The position numbers and the translations under genes are program-made. Shown one piece after another: positions 54,916 to 64,000 of a DNA stretch of 64,000 nt (the first letter of the stretch is position 1; each line of letters opens with the position of its first letter). The notes beneath the pieces were generated by a model. It was given only the letters and a program-made list of their open reading frames with translations, was not told the DNA's origin and made no database searches. Source of the DNA: Mongoliibacter ruber. Its GTDB lineage: Bacteria; Bacteroidota; Bacteroidia; Cytophagales; Cyclobacteriaceae. The stretch is taken from assembly GCF_003003005.1 (NCBI RefSeq), contig NZ_PVTR01000007.1, positions 62,001-126,000 of the forward strand, in the 5' to 3' direction.

Positions 54916-54973
54916 GTATATTTTCGCGCTTCAATAAACAATAAATCTCCCCACCTATTAACCAGAATAGTAA

Positions 54974-57109
54974 ATGAAGCTTACAATCAAATGTTTGGCT
55001 GCGGTATTTTTTTCTGTAAGCAGCTATTTAGTATCACAGGCACAGACACAAGAAAGGCAACTAGATGAAGTGATCGTGACTGCTCAAAAGCAGGAAGAAA
55101 ACCAACAAGAAGTGCCGGTATCTATATCATCTCTTACCGATAAAGATATTAGGCAATTTAGGTTATGGAACAACAGAGACCTGAGCGGAGTATTCCCCAA
55201 TTTTTACGCAGCCCATTCTGGAGATGGCAGGACGGTTAACAGTATCCGTGGGATTTCAACGACTTCTTACGATCCTGCAGTTGCCACTTATATAGATGGA
55301 GTGATCCAATTTGATTTGGATACCTACATCAACCCACTATTGGATGTGGAAAGGATTGAAGTTTTGAGGGGGCCACAGGGGACTTTGTATGGCCGAAATG
55401 CAATGGGTGGAGTAATCAATATCATCACCAAAAAGCCAAGTAATGAAACCAAAGGCTTTTTTGGGCTCGACTTCGGAAACTACAAACTTGGAAGGTATTC
55501 GATGGGAGTGCAGACTCCTTTGATTAAGGACAAACTGTTTTTAGGAGTATCGGGCTTGTACGAAACACATGGAGGTTTCTATACTAACGATTTTTTTGGA
55601 AACAACTTTGATAGAAGAAGTACTTTTCTTGGAAATTATAACTTAAGGTATTTGGCCAGCAATAAGTGGTCGATGACCTTAAATGTTAAAAATAATCATA
55701 ATAGAAATGATGGGGCTTTTCCTTTGGCGGGTTCCATTTCTCAAGCTTTGGAAAACCCTTTTGTGCTGAATCAGAATAGCCCTGCAAGGATGAGGGATGA
55801 TATTTTCAATGCTTCTTTGAACATTGAGTATACAGGTGAAAATATCAATTTCAGTTCGCAGACAGCTTATCAGGAAAACTACAGGATTTACGAAGGGGAA
55901 TTGGATGGAGACTTTTCGCCACTTGATATTGTCAATATTTTCAATGACTATGGAAGAGACTGGAATAGGGTGAGCGTATGGACACAGGAAATGAAGATTT
56001 CTTCTGCTAGGGATTCAGAGTCAAAATTCTCTTGGTTGACGGGAGTTTTTGGTTTTATCCAAGATGAACCTGTCAAGCAGGCTACCAACTTTGGAGCTGA
56101 TGGGCCTGTCTTTGGCGCACCTGCCAATGCCAGTTCAATATTGACCAATATTGGCAATAACAGAGGTTTTGCATGGTTTGGGAGTGCAACATACCAGTTG
56201 ACAGACAAATTTGATGTCAACCTTGGAATGAGGTATGATATTGAAAGAAGAGAATTGAGGGGCTTTGGAGAATTTCAGGCACAGGGAATGCCAGCACCTA
56301 TTGTTGTGCAGCCAGAAATCAGTGCCTCAGCCAATTTCAGTGCCTTTTCACCTAAAGCGGTGTTGTCCTATAAGCTCAATCAAGAGCAGCTGTTGTTTGC
56401 CTCATTTGCTAGGGGATTCCGAGCAGGAGGGTTGACACCAATAAGTTCAGATCCCTCAGAATCACCACTTCAGTCCTTTGATCCGGAGTTTAGCAACAAC
56501 TTTGAGGTGGGGATGAAAAACGACTTCTTGAACAATACCTTAAGGTGGAATGTGAGTGCGTTTTTTACAACAGTAGACAATATTCAAGTGCCACAGTTGG
56601 TTTTCCCGGATGCGATTGTGATTACCAGAAATGAAGGCCAGTTGACAAGTAAGGGACTGGAGTCTGAATTGACAGCTCTGGTTGGCAATAACTTCACTTT
56701 CGGTTGGAATGCAGGCATTACAGATGCCAGGTTCACCACTTTGGATTTAGCCGCAGGAGAGGAGAATACGGATTATAGCGGAAATAGGCAGTTGTTTACA
56801 CCAAACTTTACATCTTTGGCTTTGGCTCAATATCAGAAAGTGTTGAATTCAGAAAAAGAGATTTCCCTATTATTGAGGGCAGAATGGCAGTACATTGGAG
56901 AAACCTTCTTTGACCTTCCCAATACCCTCAGTCAGGACCCATACCAGCTGTTTAATGCCAGGGTAGGGCTTAATGTGAGGAATATTGAACTAGGCTTATG
57001 GATGAGGAATATCACCAATACCCGTTATGTAGCCTATGCTTACAACTTTGGTGCAGCACATTTGGGAGAACCAGCGACTTTCGGGTTTTCGGGAAGATTA
57101 AACTTCTAA
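54974..57109 (+). CDS. TonB-dependent receptor (siderophore/cofactor type, no SusC domain)
   Basis: 711 residues. Signal peptide (about 1-23) then TonB-box-like LDEVIVTAQKQ, plug domain with VERIEVLRGPQGTLYGRNAMGG (about 115-136) and GGVINIITKKP, and a barrel ending SGRLNF with terminal Phe. It lacks the N-terminal carboxypeptidase-like domain typical of SusC, and no SusD partner follows; it resembles the proteobacterial-type receptors for siderophores or small organics. A promoter-like TATATTTT lies upstream (54917). Substrate unknown. Confidence 0.94.
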   Translation: MKLTIKCLAAVFFSVSSYLVSQAQTQERQLDEVIVTAQKQEENQQEVPVSISSLTDKDIRQFRLWNNRDLSGVFPNFYAAHSGDGRTVNSIRGISTTSYDPAVATYIDGVIQFDLDTYINPLLDVERIEVLRGPQGTLYGRNAMGGVINIITKKPSNETKGFFGLDFGNYKLGRYSMGVQTPLIKDKLFLGVSGLYETHGGFYTNDFFGNNFDRRSTFLGNYNLRYLASNKWSMTLNVKNNHNRNDGAFPLAGSISQALENPFVLNQNSPARMRDDIFNASLNIEYTGENINFSSQTAYQENYRIYEGELDGDFSPLDIVNIFNDYGRDWNRVSVWTQEMKISSARDSESKFSWLTGVFGFIQDEPVKQATNFGADGPVFGAPANASSILTNIGNNRGFAWFGSATYQLTDKFDVNLGMRYDIERRELRGFGEFQAQGMPAPIVVQPEISASANFSAFSPKAVLSYKLNQEQLLFASFARGFRAGGLTPISSDPSESPLQSFDPEFSNNFEVGMKNDFLNNTLRWNVSAFFTTVDNIQVPQLVFPDAIVITRNEGQLTSKGLESELTALVGNNFTFGWNAGITDARFTTLDLAAGEENTDYSGNRQLFTPNFTSLALAQYQKVLNSEKEISLLLRAEWQYIGETFFDLPNTLSQDPYQLFNARVGLNVRNIELGLWMRNITNTRYVAYAYNFGAAHLGEPATFGFSGRLNF

Positions 57110-57131
57110 AAATGGATTATAAAAATTAATA

Positions 57132-57168
57132 AAAAAGAGAAACTGACTTAGGTTGGTTTCTCTTTTTT
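57132..57168 (+). terminator. Terminator after the TonB receptor gene
   Basis: AAAAAGAGAAAC (57132-57143) / GTTTCTCTTTTT (57156-57167), 12 bp, with T run. Confidence 0.85.
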
Positions 57169-57178
57169 ATTTGGGCTT

Positions 57179-57430
57179 TTATGATTTAGCATGTCTTTTG
57201 GCTTCTTCTAAAATGTCGCTTATAGTGTTATTGGATAAACCACTTTTCTCGCCTTTTATTAACTCTTTCCTCAAACACTTTATTTCTCTTTCATACTTTT
57301 CTATAAGTGTGACCAAGAGCTCGGCTTCCATCCCTTCAGGACTATCTGGGGTAAAGTCAAAAATTACGGAAAGCCTATTCAATGCCTTTTCATATTCTTG
57401 TTCTGTGGAGATAATTTTATCCCATTTCAT
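57179..57430 (-). CDS. Orphan antitoxin-like protein (HigA-like N-terminus, ParD-like C-terminus)
   Basis: 83 residues. The first half (IISTEQEYEKALNRLSVIF, then EGMEAELLVTLIEKYE) follows the pattern of the N-terminal part of HigA-type antitoxins (TEEEYxxALxRL...LLxLLIExYE). The second half (CLRKELIKGEKSG followed by TISDILEEAKRH) resembles the C-terminal toxin-binding tail of ParD antitoxins. No HTH is present and no toxin gene is adjacent. It lies between the TonB receptor and the broken RhuM-Fic gene, on the same strand as the latter. Confidence 0.6.
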   Translation of the reverse strand: MKWDKIISTEQEYEKALNRLSVIFDFTPDSPEGMEAELLVTLIEKYEREIKCLRKELIKGEKSGLSNNTISDILEEAKRHAKS

Positions 57431-57458
57431 GTGTTTATAATTTGTTTTTTAATGGTCA

Positions 57459-57474
57459 CCCCGATTAGTCGGGG
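57459..57474. repeat. Short palindrome CCCCGATTAGTCGGGG
   Basis: 6-bp arms with a TTAG loop in the gap between the antitoxin-like gene and the Fic remnant; no T run, so not an obvious terminator. Confidence 0.55.
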
Positions 57475-57537
57475 CAGGCTATGGAATATCGCCTGTAGGA
57501 TAAATTCTTTTGTGTGTCGCCTGACTTATGCTCGATT

Positions 57538-58527
57538 TCATATATACGATTGGATTTTACGGTTTCTATTTAGTACACTTATGACCAATTTTTTAACAGT
57601 ATCCATTTCATCGGGCTTGCTTGATGCTATAAACAAGGTTAAGCTTGCCAATGCATCATTACTTATGATAGAGTTTTTCTCACTGTCGTAAAGAAGGCAG
57701 TTTACCTGTAAAAAGAGGAGAAAGCATGCTGCAGCAATTCTTTTGTTTCCATCTACAAAGGCATGGTTCTTCACAATCAGGTATAGAAGTGTAGCCGCCT
57801 TTTCCTCAAGGCTAGGGTAAAAGTCCTCATCATCAAATCCTTTACTGATCTGCGAAATAGCACTTTCAAAACTACCGTCTTTTTCTTTACCAAATACACC
57901 TGATTAAAAATCCGACTTCATAGCGAATATGACCTTCTTATAATCTTCAAGTTCTGGGAATTTTGCTCGAGTTTTGGTTAGTCCTTTTTTATCTAAATTT
58001 TCGTGATCATAATCATCTAATAACTCTAGGCCTTTTGCAAAGTGATGAAGCCAATCTAAATTTTGGTCGTCAGCTTTCTGATCAATGACCCTGCTCAGAA
58101 TTCGAATTCCATCTTTTAAAGTTTCAACTTCATGCTGTTTTTGTTTCAGTCTTTTTTCATTGATGGCATAACCCTTCACTAAATACTCTTTAAGTTGCTG
58201 TGTTGCCCATTGACGAAACTGGGTACCTTGTTTTGAGTTAACCCGGTAATCTACAGATAAAATAAGATCTAGATTATAAAATTCAACTTCTCTCTCTACC
58301 CTTCTTTTACCTTCTGTTTGAACTGTTGCATTTTTTGCAACAGTTGACTTTTTATCTAATTCTCCTTCACGATAAATGTTTTTAATATGTCTAGAAATAA
58401 CAGATTTGTCTCTCTGAAACAATTCCGAAATCTGTAATAAAGACAACCAAAAAGTTTCACCCTCAAATCTTACTTCTATCTGAGTCTGACCATCATTACC
58501 TTGATAAATTTCGATTTGGTTATTCAT
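57538..58527 (-). pseudogene. RhuM-Fic family gene interrupted by one in-frame stop codon
   Basis: The reverse frame is open from the ATG at 58527 to 57904 (207 codons, RhuM domain), hits TAA at 57904-57906, then continues in the same frame without a shift to the stop at 57538. Together they make about 329 residues, the usual length of RhuM-Fic proteins. The N-terminal part has WLSLLQISELFQRDKSVISR and DLILSVDYRVNSKQGTQFR. The part after the stop reads SGVFGKEKDGSFES and carries the Fic-like HAFVDGNKRIAAACF motif (start codon at 57774 possible). Only one codon is disrupted, so it is a recent nonsense mutation, a sequencing error or, less likely, readthrough. Fic enzymes AMPylate target proteins. 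Confidence 0.88.
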
Positions 58528-58945
58528 CTAGCTAATTCTCTAACAATAGATACATATTTGATTTCGTTATTTTCCATTGCGAAAACTAATTGAGTTTTAT
58601 TGATTTTACTTCAATCTTAATACCTGCTCCTTAAAAACCCTCTCAAACTTGGGTAAATTCTCTATAAAGAATTGGTTCATTTGATTCTTTTAATCTATAA
58701 AGTTTAAAAACCAATTCATTGATTTGGTCAAATAGTCTGATTAATTTCCCTATCAAGACCTCAATTTGGGTTCTGACGAGTTTAACTCTTAAAAACACCT
58801 AATTTAAGACATGTAGAAGTTTAAAAATTTTGTGAATCAACATATCGGAAAATCAGGGTTTAAAACTTCCATCAAATTGGGCCTTTTAGTCTTAAAATCC
58901 AACATAACTTTAGCCATAGGAAAAAATTGTCTGACACCCTATGTC
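58528..58945. other. AT-rich gene-free stretch upstream of the RhuM-Fic gene
   Basis: About 420 bases without a convincing frame. It holds an inverted pair GAATTGGTT (58669-58677) / AACCAATTC (58709-58717) and a direct repeat TCTATAAAG (58661-58669 and 58694-58702). It may be decayed accessory sequence. Confidence 0.45.
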
Positions 58946-58982
58946 AAAAAAAATACCATGCCTATTGACAAGAGCATGGTAT
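58946..58982 (-). terminator. Terminator after the dienelactone hydrolase gene
   Basis: Reverse-strand stem ATACCATGC (58974-58982) / GCATGGTAT (58953-58961) followed by a run of T. Confidence 0.82.
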
Positions 58983-59002
58983 AATTGGAAGGGATAGCAT
59001 CC

Positions 59003-59866
59003 TCAATTAAACTTATCCTGCAAATAGGACAATGCCATCAAATAAGCTTCCTTGGTGGCCTCTTCATCATGTCTGGGATTGGAAGGGTTTGCAAATCCAT
59101 GAACAGCATCAAAGATTTTATATTCCAATTCTTTACCTGCTTGATCCATTGCGGACGCAAATTCTTCAATCACTTCTTTAGAAATGTTTTGTTCAGTAGC
59201 AAAAAGTCCCAATACATCGGAATTGAGGTTTCTCAATCTTTCTACTTCCCTGATAGGCATGCCGTAGTAGATGATAGAACCAATGTTCTGATCTCCCAAT
59301 AAGAGGGCGGACTTCAGCGACCAGGCGCCACCGAAACACCAACCTACATTGGCGATTTTAGCAGCTGATCCGGCAAAGTTTTTACCTGCCATGACAATAT
59401 TTTCCAGCCTGTCTTCACTGGTGGATCGCATAAAGTTACCAGCTTCCTGGGGATTGGAGGTGACATTTCCGTCATACATATCCAAGGCAAGCACATTGAC
59501 TTTTCCTCCAAGATCATTGTAAAAACGGTCAGATTCTTCTTTGATATTATCATTCAACCCCCACCATTCCTGGTAGACAAATAGCCACTGATCTGATGCT
59601 TCTTTGGCCCGGATCAGGTAGCCGCTTGCCTCTTTGCCGTCAGAAGCTGGAAAGGTGACCATTTCACCTAGTCCTTCAAAATCAAAAGGAACCGGTGAAG
59701 GGTGAAACGCTACAAAAGCGGGGTCATCCAAAAATGCAATCATTTCTGAAGGGCCAGTATGGCAAATAGTGATTTGATCAGACTGGACCTGAGTTTCAGT
59801 GGTGCTTACCCACCAGCCAAAAAGACCAACGAGTAAAAAGCTGATGTAAATTAAAAGTTTATGCAT
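59003..59866 (-). CDS. Dienelactone-hydrolase-family protein, exported
   Basis: 287 residues with an N-terminal hydrophobic segment (about 4-20, signal or anchor). The alpha/beta-hydrolase core has YLIRAKE, VYQEWWGLNDNIK, the Cys nucleophile in VGWCFGGAW, an acid region near GLFATEQNIS, and His in DAVHGFANP. The classic Cys-Asp-His triad fits dienelactone hydrolase. An envelope location is atypical for aromatic degradation and suggests another ester or lactone substrate. Single gene. Confidence 0.9.
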   Translation of the reverse strand: MHKLLIYISFLLVGLFGWWVSTTETQVQSDQITICHTGPSEMIAFLDDPAFVAFHPSPVPFDFEGLGEMVTFPASDGKEASGYLIRAKEASDQWLFVYQEWWGLNDNIKEESDRFYNDLGGKVNVLALDMYDGNVTSNPQEAGNFMRSTSEDRLENIVMAGKNFAGSAAKIANVGWCFGGAWSLKSALLLGDQNIGSIIYYGMPIREVERLRNLNSDVLGLFATEQNISKEVIEEFASAMDQAGKELEYKIFDAVHGFANPSNPRHDEEATKEAYLMALSYLQDKFN

Positions 59867-60075
59867 AGGAGTGTTTGTTTTTTAAAGAGACAACTTAGGT
59901 GAATCCCTTCTGGTTTTAGATCTAATGAATTTAAGGCAATTATTCCATAAGTGGAAGTCCTTTTATATGGGCTATTATTTTCCACCAATCAAACTGTTTT
60001 CTTTCCGATTAAAAGGAGAATTTTGTTTGATAAGCATGCAAGGTGTATTTTAGACGGAAACTAAAACTATTCATC

Positions 60076-62787
60076 ATGCGAAAACTTTACTTCATGTGGG
60101 CTTTGGCTTTCCTTATTTTTGCCGGAAATGCTGTAGCTCAGAATGTCCCTACACCAAAGGAACACTTTGGTTTTGAAATAGGGGATGATTATATGCTTGC
60201 TACGTATACGGCAACTGATGCCTATTTTAGAAAAGTAGCGGAATCATCCGACAGGGTCAAATTCGTGGAAGTCGGCCCCACAGCAGAGGGTCGACAGATG
60301 CCGATGCTGATCATTACTTCACCTGCAAATCATGCCAATCTCGATAAGTATAAGGAAATCTCCCAAAAAATGGGCAGGGCTGAAATTTCTGAAGATGAAG
60401 CTGAAGCGCTTGCCAAAGAAGGTAAGGCTGTAGTTTGGATTGATGGGGGTTTGCATTCAACCGAAACAGTAGGTTCCCACCAATTGATCCCAACTTTATA
60501 TGAATTGGCTACCAGCAATGATGCTGAGATTTTGAGGTTTTTGGATGACTTGGTGATCTTAATGCTTCAAACCAATCCTGACGGACAGGAAATCGTGACT
60601 GATTGGTACATGAGCAGAGAAGATCAGACCAAAAGAGATATGAGGACGCCTTACATGTATCACAAGTATGTAGGGCATGACAATAACAGGGACTTTTTTA
60701 TGAACAACATGGATGAGTCTACCAATATTTCTTTACAACAATATGTAGAGTGGTTGCCACAGATTATTTTCAACCATCACCAGACTTCTCCAGCAGGAAC
60801 AATAGTAGCTGGACCTCCTTACAGAGATCCTTTCAACCATGTTTTTGATCCATTGATTATGACTAGTTTGGATGGTGTCGGTGCTGCAATGATCAATAGG
60901 TTAAACAAGGAGGGAAAACCAGGTTATACCCGCCTAGGAGGTTCTGTATTCTCTTCTTGGTGGAACGGTGGATTGAGAACGACTCCTTATTTTCACAATA
61001 TGATTGGGATTTTGACGGAAATCACTGGAGGTCCTACTCCTTCAGAAATTCCATTGGTACCGGAAAGATTGATTCCTACACATGCTACTCCCTTCCCAGT
61101 TGAACCACAATCATGGAACTTTAAGAAATCTATAGATTATTCTGTATCAATGAATTTTGCTGTTTTGGATTTTGCCAGCCGAAATTCAGATGCCTTGTTG
61201 CTCAATATTTATCAAATGGGTAAAAACAGCATTGACCGTGGAAACATGGATCATTGGACCAAGTATCCAAAAAGATCTGCAGCAGTACAGCAAGCTTTTG
61301 AAGATGCTAAGGAAAAAAGAGCAGCTGATGATCCTGAAATGGCATATTATGGTATGAGAAGTGGTCTTCCGGTAGAGTATTTTGGAAAGGTCTTTGAAGA
61401 TCCTGAGTTGAGAGATCCAAGAGGATTTATTGTTCCTTCAGACCAGGCTGATTTTCAGACTGCGATACGTTTTGCAAATGCCTTGATCAAGTCTGGTATC
61501 CAAGTCCACAAGGCTTCGGATGCATTCACCGTGAATGGCAAGCAATACCCAAAAGGTTCTCTGGTATTTAAATCAGCACAGGCTTTCAGACCTCATCTTT
61601 TGGACATGTTTGAGCCACAAGATCACCCTAATGATTTTGAATTCCCTGGAGGCCCTCCAAAAAGACCTTATGATGCAGCTGGCTGGACTTTGGCTTTCCA
61701 AATGGGTATAGAATTTGACCGTATATTGGATGAGTTTGATGGTCCTTTTGAAGCTTTGCCATTGGGCGAAGTATTGGGTTTTGCACCAGCTACCGTTCCT
61801 GGTGGTTCGGGAGTATTGATAGATGTAAGGGGTAATAATTCTTACATCGCAGTAAATGAGCTTTTAAAAGGTGGAGCGAATGTAGCCCGCACCACGGTTG
61901 AGGCGTCTGGTATGCCGGTAGGAAGCTTTTATGTTTCTGGAAGTAAATCCATTCTGGAAAAAGCAGCAAAGGAATATGGTGTCAAGATGGTATCGGCTTC
62001 AAAGCCTTCCAATACTGTCAGCATCAAGCCGGCAAGAGTGGCCCTTTTTGATCACTATGGAGGTTCAATGCCTTCTGGTTGGGTAAGGTGGATGTTGGAG
62101 CAATATCAATTCCCTTTCCAAGTAGTCTATCCTAAGGATATCGATGGGGGTAACCTCAATTCCAAATATGATGTGATTTTATTTATCGGACCTGGTGCAC
62201 CGGGAACAGTCAGAAGTTGGGGAGGAATGCCAACCGAAGAAGATATACCTCAGGAATACCACAAATTGTTGGGCAGTCTTAGCAAAGACAAGTCTGTTCC
62301 TGAATTGAAAAAGTTTATGGAAGCTGGTGGAAAGGTGGTAGCTGTTGGAGCTAGTACTTCACTGGCATTTGACCTAGGACTTCCTGTAAGCAATGCCTTG
62401 GTAGAAAAACTGCCTAATGGCACCGAAAAACCACTGGGTGGAGATAAGTATTATATTCCTGGAAGTATTCTGAAAGCCAACGTAGACACCAACCATGCAG
62501 CCAACTGGGGTATGGGTGATTCGGCGAATATGGTGTTCAACAACTCTCCAGTATTTACTTTGGCTCCTGATGCAATGATGAATGGTGTCAAACCTCTTGC
62601 TTGGTTTGGTACTGAGTCTCCTTTGGTTTCCGGTTGGGCATGGGGTGAATCTTACCTGAAAAACGGTGTGGTTGCATTTGAAGCTCCTATTGGAAAAGGA
62701 AAGCTTTATGCTTTTGGACCTGAAATCACATTCAGGGCACAGGCACACAATACCTTCAAACTCCTTTTCAATCAATTATATAAATAA
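60076..62787 (+). CDS. M14-family zinc carboxypeptidase, exported
   Basis: 903 residues from the ATG at 60076 (signal peptide to AVAQ, about 22); an upstream ATG at 60043 is less likely. The zinc site has H127 and E130 in GGLHSTETVGSHQ and a distal His near 234 in IIFNHHQT; NNRDFF carries the substrate-binding Arg and ILTEITGG the catalytic Glu. The C-terminal half (about 400-903) holds strand-rich regions and a class I GATase-like fold segment (VALFDHYGGSMPSGWVRW...VILFIGPGAPG) without its own clear nucleophile. Two-domain M14 proteins like this occur in Bacteroidota; substrate unknown. Confidence 0.92.
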   Translation: MRKLYFMWALAFLIFAGNAVAQNVPTPKEHFGFEIGDDYMLATYTATDAYFRKVAESSDRVKFVEVGPTAEGRQMPMLIITSPANHANLDKYKEISQKMGRAEISEDEAEALAKEGKAVVWIDGGLHSTETVGSHQLIPTLYELATSNDAEILRFLDDLVILMLQTNPDGQEIVTDWYMSREDQTKRDMRTPYMYHKYVGHDNNRDFFMNNMDESTNISLQQYVEWLPQIIFNHHQTSPAGTIVAGPPYRDPFNHVFDPLIMTSLDGVGAAMINRLNKEGKPGYTRLGGSVFSSWWNGGLRTTPYFHNMIGILTEITGGPTPSEIPLVPERLIPTHATPFPVEPQSWNFKKSIDYSVSMNFAVLDFASRNSDALLLNIYQMGKNSIDRGNMDHWTKYPKRSAAVQQAFEDAKEKRAADDPEMAYYGMRSGLPVEYFGKVFEDPELRDPRGFIVPSDQADFQTAIRFANALIKSGIQVHKASDAFTVNGKQYPKGSLVFKSAQAFRPHLLDMFEPQDHPNDFEFPGGPPKRPYDAAGWTLAFQMGIEFDRILDEFDGPFEALPLGEVLGFAPATVPGGSGVLIDVRGNNSYIAVNELLKGGANVARTTVEASGMPVGSFYVSGSKSILEKAAKEYGVKMVSASKPSNTVSIKPARVALFDHYGGSMPSGWVRWMLEQYQFPFQVVYPKDIDGGNLNSKYDVILFIGPGAPGTVRSWGGMPTEEDIPQEYHKLLGSLSKDKSVPELKKFMEAGGKVVAVGASTSLAFDLGLPVSNALVEKLPNGTEKPLGGDKYYIPGSILKANVDTNHAANWGMGDSANMVFNNSPVFTLAPDAMMNGVKPLAWFGTESPLVSGWAWGESYLKNGVVAFEAPIGKGKLYAFGPEITFRAQAHNTFKLLFNQLYK

Positions 62788-62810
62788 TTTGATAGTACAA
62801 TCAATATAAG

Positions 62811-62838
62811 AGCGACCATGAAAATGGTCGCTTTTTTT
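62811..62838 (+). terminator. Terminator after the M14 carboxypeptidase gene
   Basis: Perfect 9-bp stem AGCGACCAT (62811-62819) / ATGGTCGCT (62824-62832) with T run to 62838. Confidence 0.88.
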
Positions 62839-62897
62839 ATGCATGTAATTTTCAAAAGGATTGATTAAATTAACAGCTTAACCCAAAAACCAATCAT

Positions 62898-64000
62898 ATG
62901 AAAAACAACATTCTTCGGTTGAATTTTTACAGCATATTGATCCTGTCCAGTATGATACTGTTCTGGAATTGTGCCCCTAAAGGAGATGTAGAGGTAGCCG
63001 AAACTACAGATGCTGCTGTCCATCCCTTATGGGATTATGTACATGCAGATGATCCTGATTTTAGTTATGAGATAGTCCACAATGAAGACATGGGAGATTA
63101 CCACTACGCTGTGGTCAGGATGGTATCACAAAACTGGCTGACCGAAGAGGTGGTAGATAAGACAGAATGGTGGCATTGGATATCCATGGTGGTACCCAAA
63201 AACACTCCTCATTCCACGGGGATGATGTGGATAGGTGGGGGTAGCCAAAATACCAAGCTTCCTGAAAAACCAGACCAATTGATATTAGAAGCAGCTATCA
63301 AGACCAATTCTGTAGTGGCCACCATTCATAATGTGCCTTTTCAACCCTTGGTTTTTGCCAATGATACTTTTGGCGAGCGTTATGAGGATGCCATCATAGC
63401 CTATGGGTGGAGGAAGTTTATGGAGGGAGGAGCCAAAGATGAGGATGCTCATTGGCTGGCACGATTCCCAATGACTAAGGCAGTCAAATTGGCAATGGAT
63501 GTGGTCACAGAGGTAGCATCCAATGAATATGAAAAAGAGGTGGCCAATTATATGGTAGCAGGTGCTTCCAAAAGAGGTTGGACTACTTGGACTATAGCTG
63601 CTGTGGATGATAGGGTAGTGGCTATGGCACCCGTGGTGATTGACCTGTTGAATGTGGAAGAATCATTCAAGCACCATTGGAAAAACTACGGTTACTGGGC
63701 ACCCGCAGTGGGAGATTATGTAAGGGAAGAGGTTATGGAGTGGCAGGGAAGCAAGGAGTACAATAGGTTAAATGAATTGGTAGAACCGTATTCTTTCCTG
63801 GATGAATACAAGGATATTCCAAAACTACTTATCAACGCTGCCGGCGATGAATTTTTCCAGCCTGACAGCTGGAAATTTTACTGGGATGATCTAAAAGGGG
63901 AAAAACACGTGCAGTATGTCCCTAACTATGGCCACGACTTGACTGAGTCTGATGCTTTACCCAACTTGATTTCCTTTTATGCGTCAATCCTGAATGAAAA
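62898..64000 (+). CDS. PhoPQ-activated pathogenicity-related (PqaA-like) protein, right edge partial
   Basis: The frame is open for 367 codons from the ATG at 62898 to the edge. A lipoprotein-type signal (FWNC, Cys about 25) is followed by the PhoPQ_related family pattern: HPLWDYVHADDPDF, WWHWISMVVPKN, GMMWIGGGS, FPMTKAVKLAMD, the nucleophile segment MVAGASKRGWTTW, and PKLLINAAGDEFFQPDSW with the likely acidic residue. These are alpha/beta-hydrolase-like proteins of unsettled function. No PhoPQ system is visible here. Confidence 0.92.
   Translation, partial: MKNNILRLNFYSILILSSMILFWNCAPKGDVEVAETTDAAVHPLWDYVHADDPDFSYEIVHNEDMGDYHYAVVRMVSQNWLTEEVVDKTEWWHWISMVVPKNTPHSTGMMWIGGGSQNTKLPEKPDQLILEAAIKTNSVVATIHNVPFQPLVFANDTFGERYEDAIIAYGWRKFMEGGAKDEDAHWLARFPMTKAVKLAMDVVTEVASNEYEKEVANYMVAGASKRGWTTWTIAAVDDRVVAMAPVVIDLLNVEESFKHHWKNYGYWAPAVGDYVREEVMEWQGSKEYNRLNELVEPYSFLDEYKDIPKLLINAAGDEFFQPDSWKFYWDDLKGEKHVQYVPNYGHDLTESDALPNLISFYASILNE

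Noticed and set aside
57904-57906. Frameshift in the RhuM-Fic gene
   Set aside because: The sequence continues in the same frame after the stop codon, so only a nonsense codon is needed.

Overview
The window reads as the chromosome of a Bacteroidota member, most likely order Cytophagales and close to Cyclobacteriaceae (Algoriphagus/Belliella-like). The basis is protein content: a TonB receptor, many outer-membrane barrels and lipoproteins, a PQQ sugar dehydrogenase fused to PKD and cytochrome c domains, and GH95. Start regions mostly lack Shine-Dalgarno motifs, and several genes carry the phylum's TAnnTTTG -7 box. The genus is an inference. Both window edges cut genes: a GH95 fucosidase at the left and a PhoPQ-related protein at the right.

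Layout. 1-6.7 kb: GH95, barrel proteins, a thioredoxin and Tex. 7.2-10.5 kb: a two-gene polysaccharide export/tyrosine kinase operon without assembly genes. 10.6-13.4 kb: a reverse-strand set of two outer-membrane proteins and a small PPPQ-ending protein. 13.5-24.6 kb: DUF983, a lipoprotein, Tat-exported alkaline phosphatase, DUF2237, proBA, a response regulator coupled to CorA, and groESL. 24.8-29.5 kb: the operon miaB - sigma54-type activator - lptE - TPR protein - secG. 29.5-30.7 kb: a 1.25 kb gene-free tract packed with palindromic and degenerate repeats; one element recurs inverted at 45.2 kb. 30.7-34.5 kb: S41 protease, ftsE, transaldolase, SRP RNA and a small lipoprotein.

34.6-39.5 kb holds the most unusual locus: five same-strand genes encoding an esterase-like hydrolase, an ATP-grasp ligase, a GCS2/YbdK carboxylate-amine ligase, a class I glutamine-amidotransferase-like protein and a divergent ATP-grasp-like protein. 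Together they look like a pathway building an unknown peptide-like or amide metabolite. 39.8-52 kb: gamma carbonic anhydrase, YceI, pabB-dinB, a structured leader before a sterol-desaturase-type hydroxylase, rhodanese, penicillin acylase, a Dabb lipoprotein, AlkB and MsrA-MsrB. 52-64 kb: the PQQ dehydrogenase fusion, a TonB receptor, an antitoxin-like orphan, a RhuM-Fic gene broken by one in-frame stop, dienelactone hydrolase, M14 carboxypeptidase and the PhoPQ-related protein.

Most genes are housekeeping or envelope functions, and intrinsic terminators separate many units. I saw no tRNA, rRNA, CRISPR array, complete insertion sequence or prophage. All functional calls come from reading motifs by eye, with no database search.
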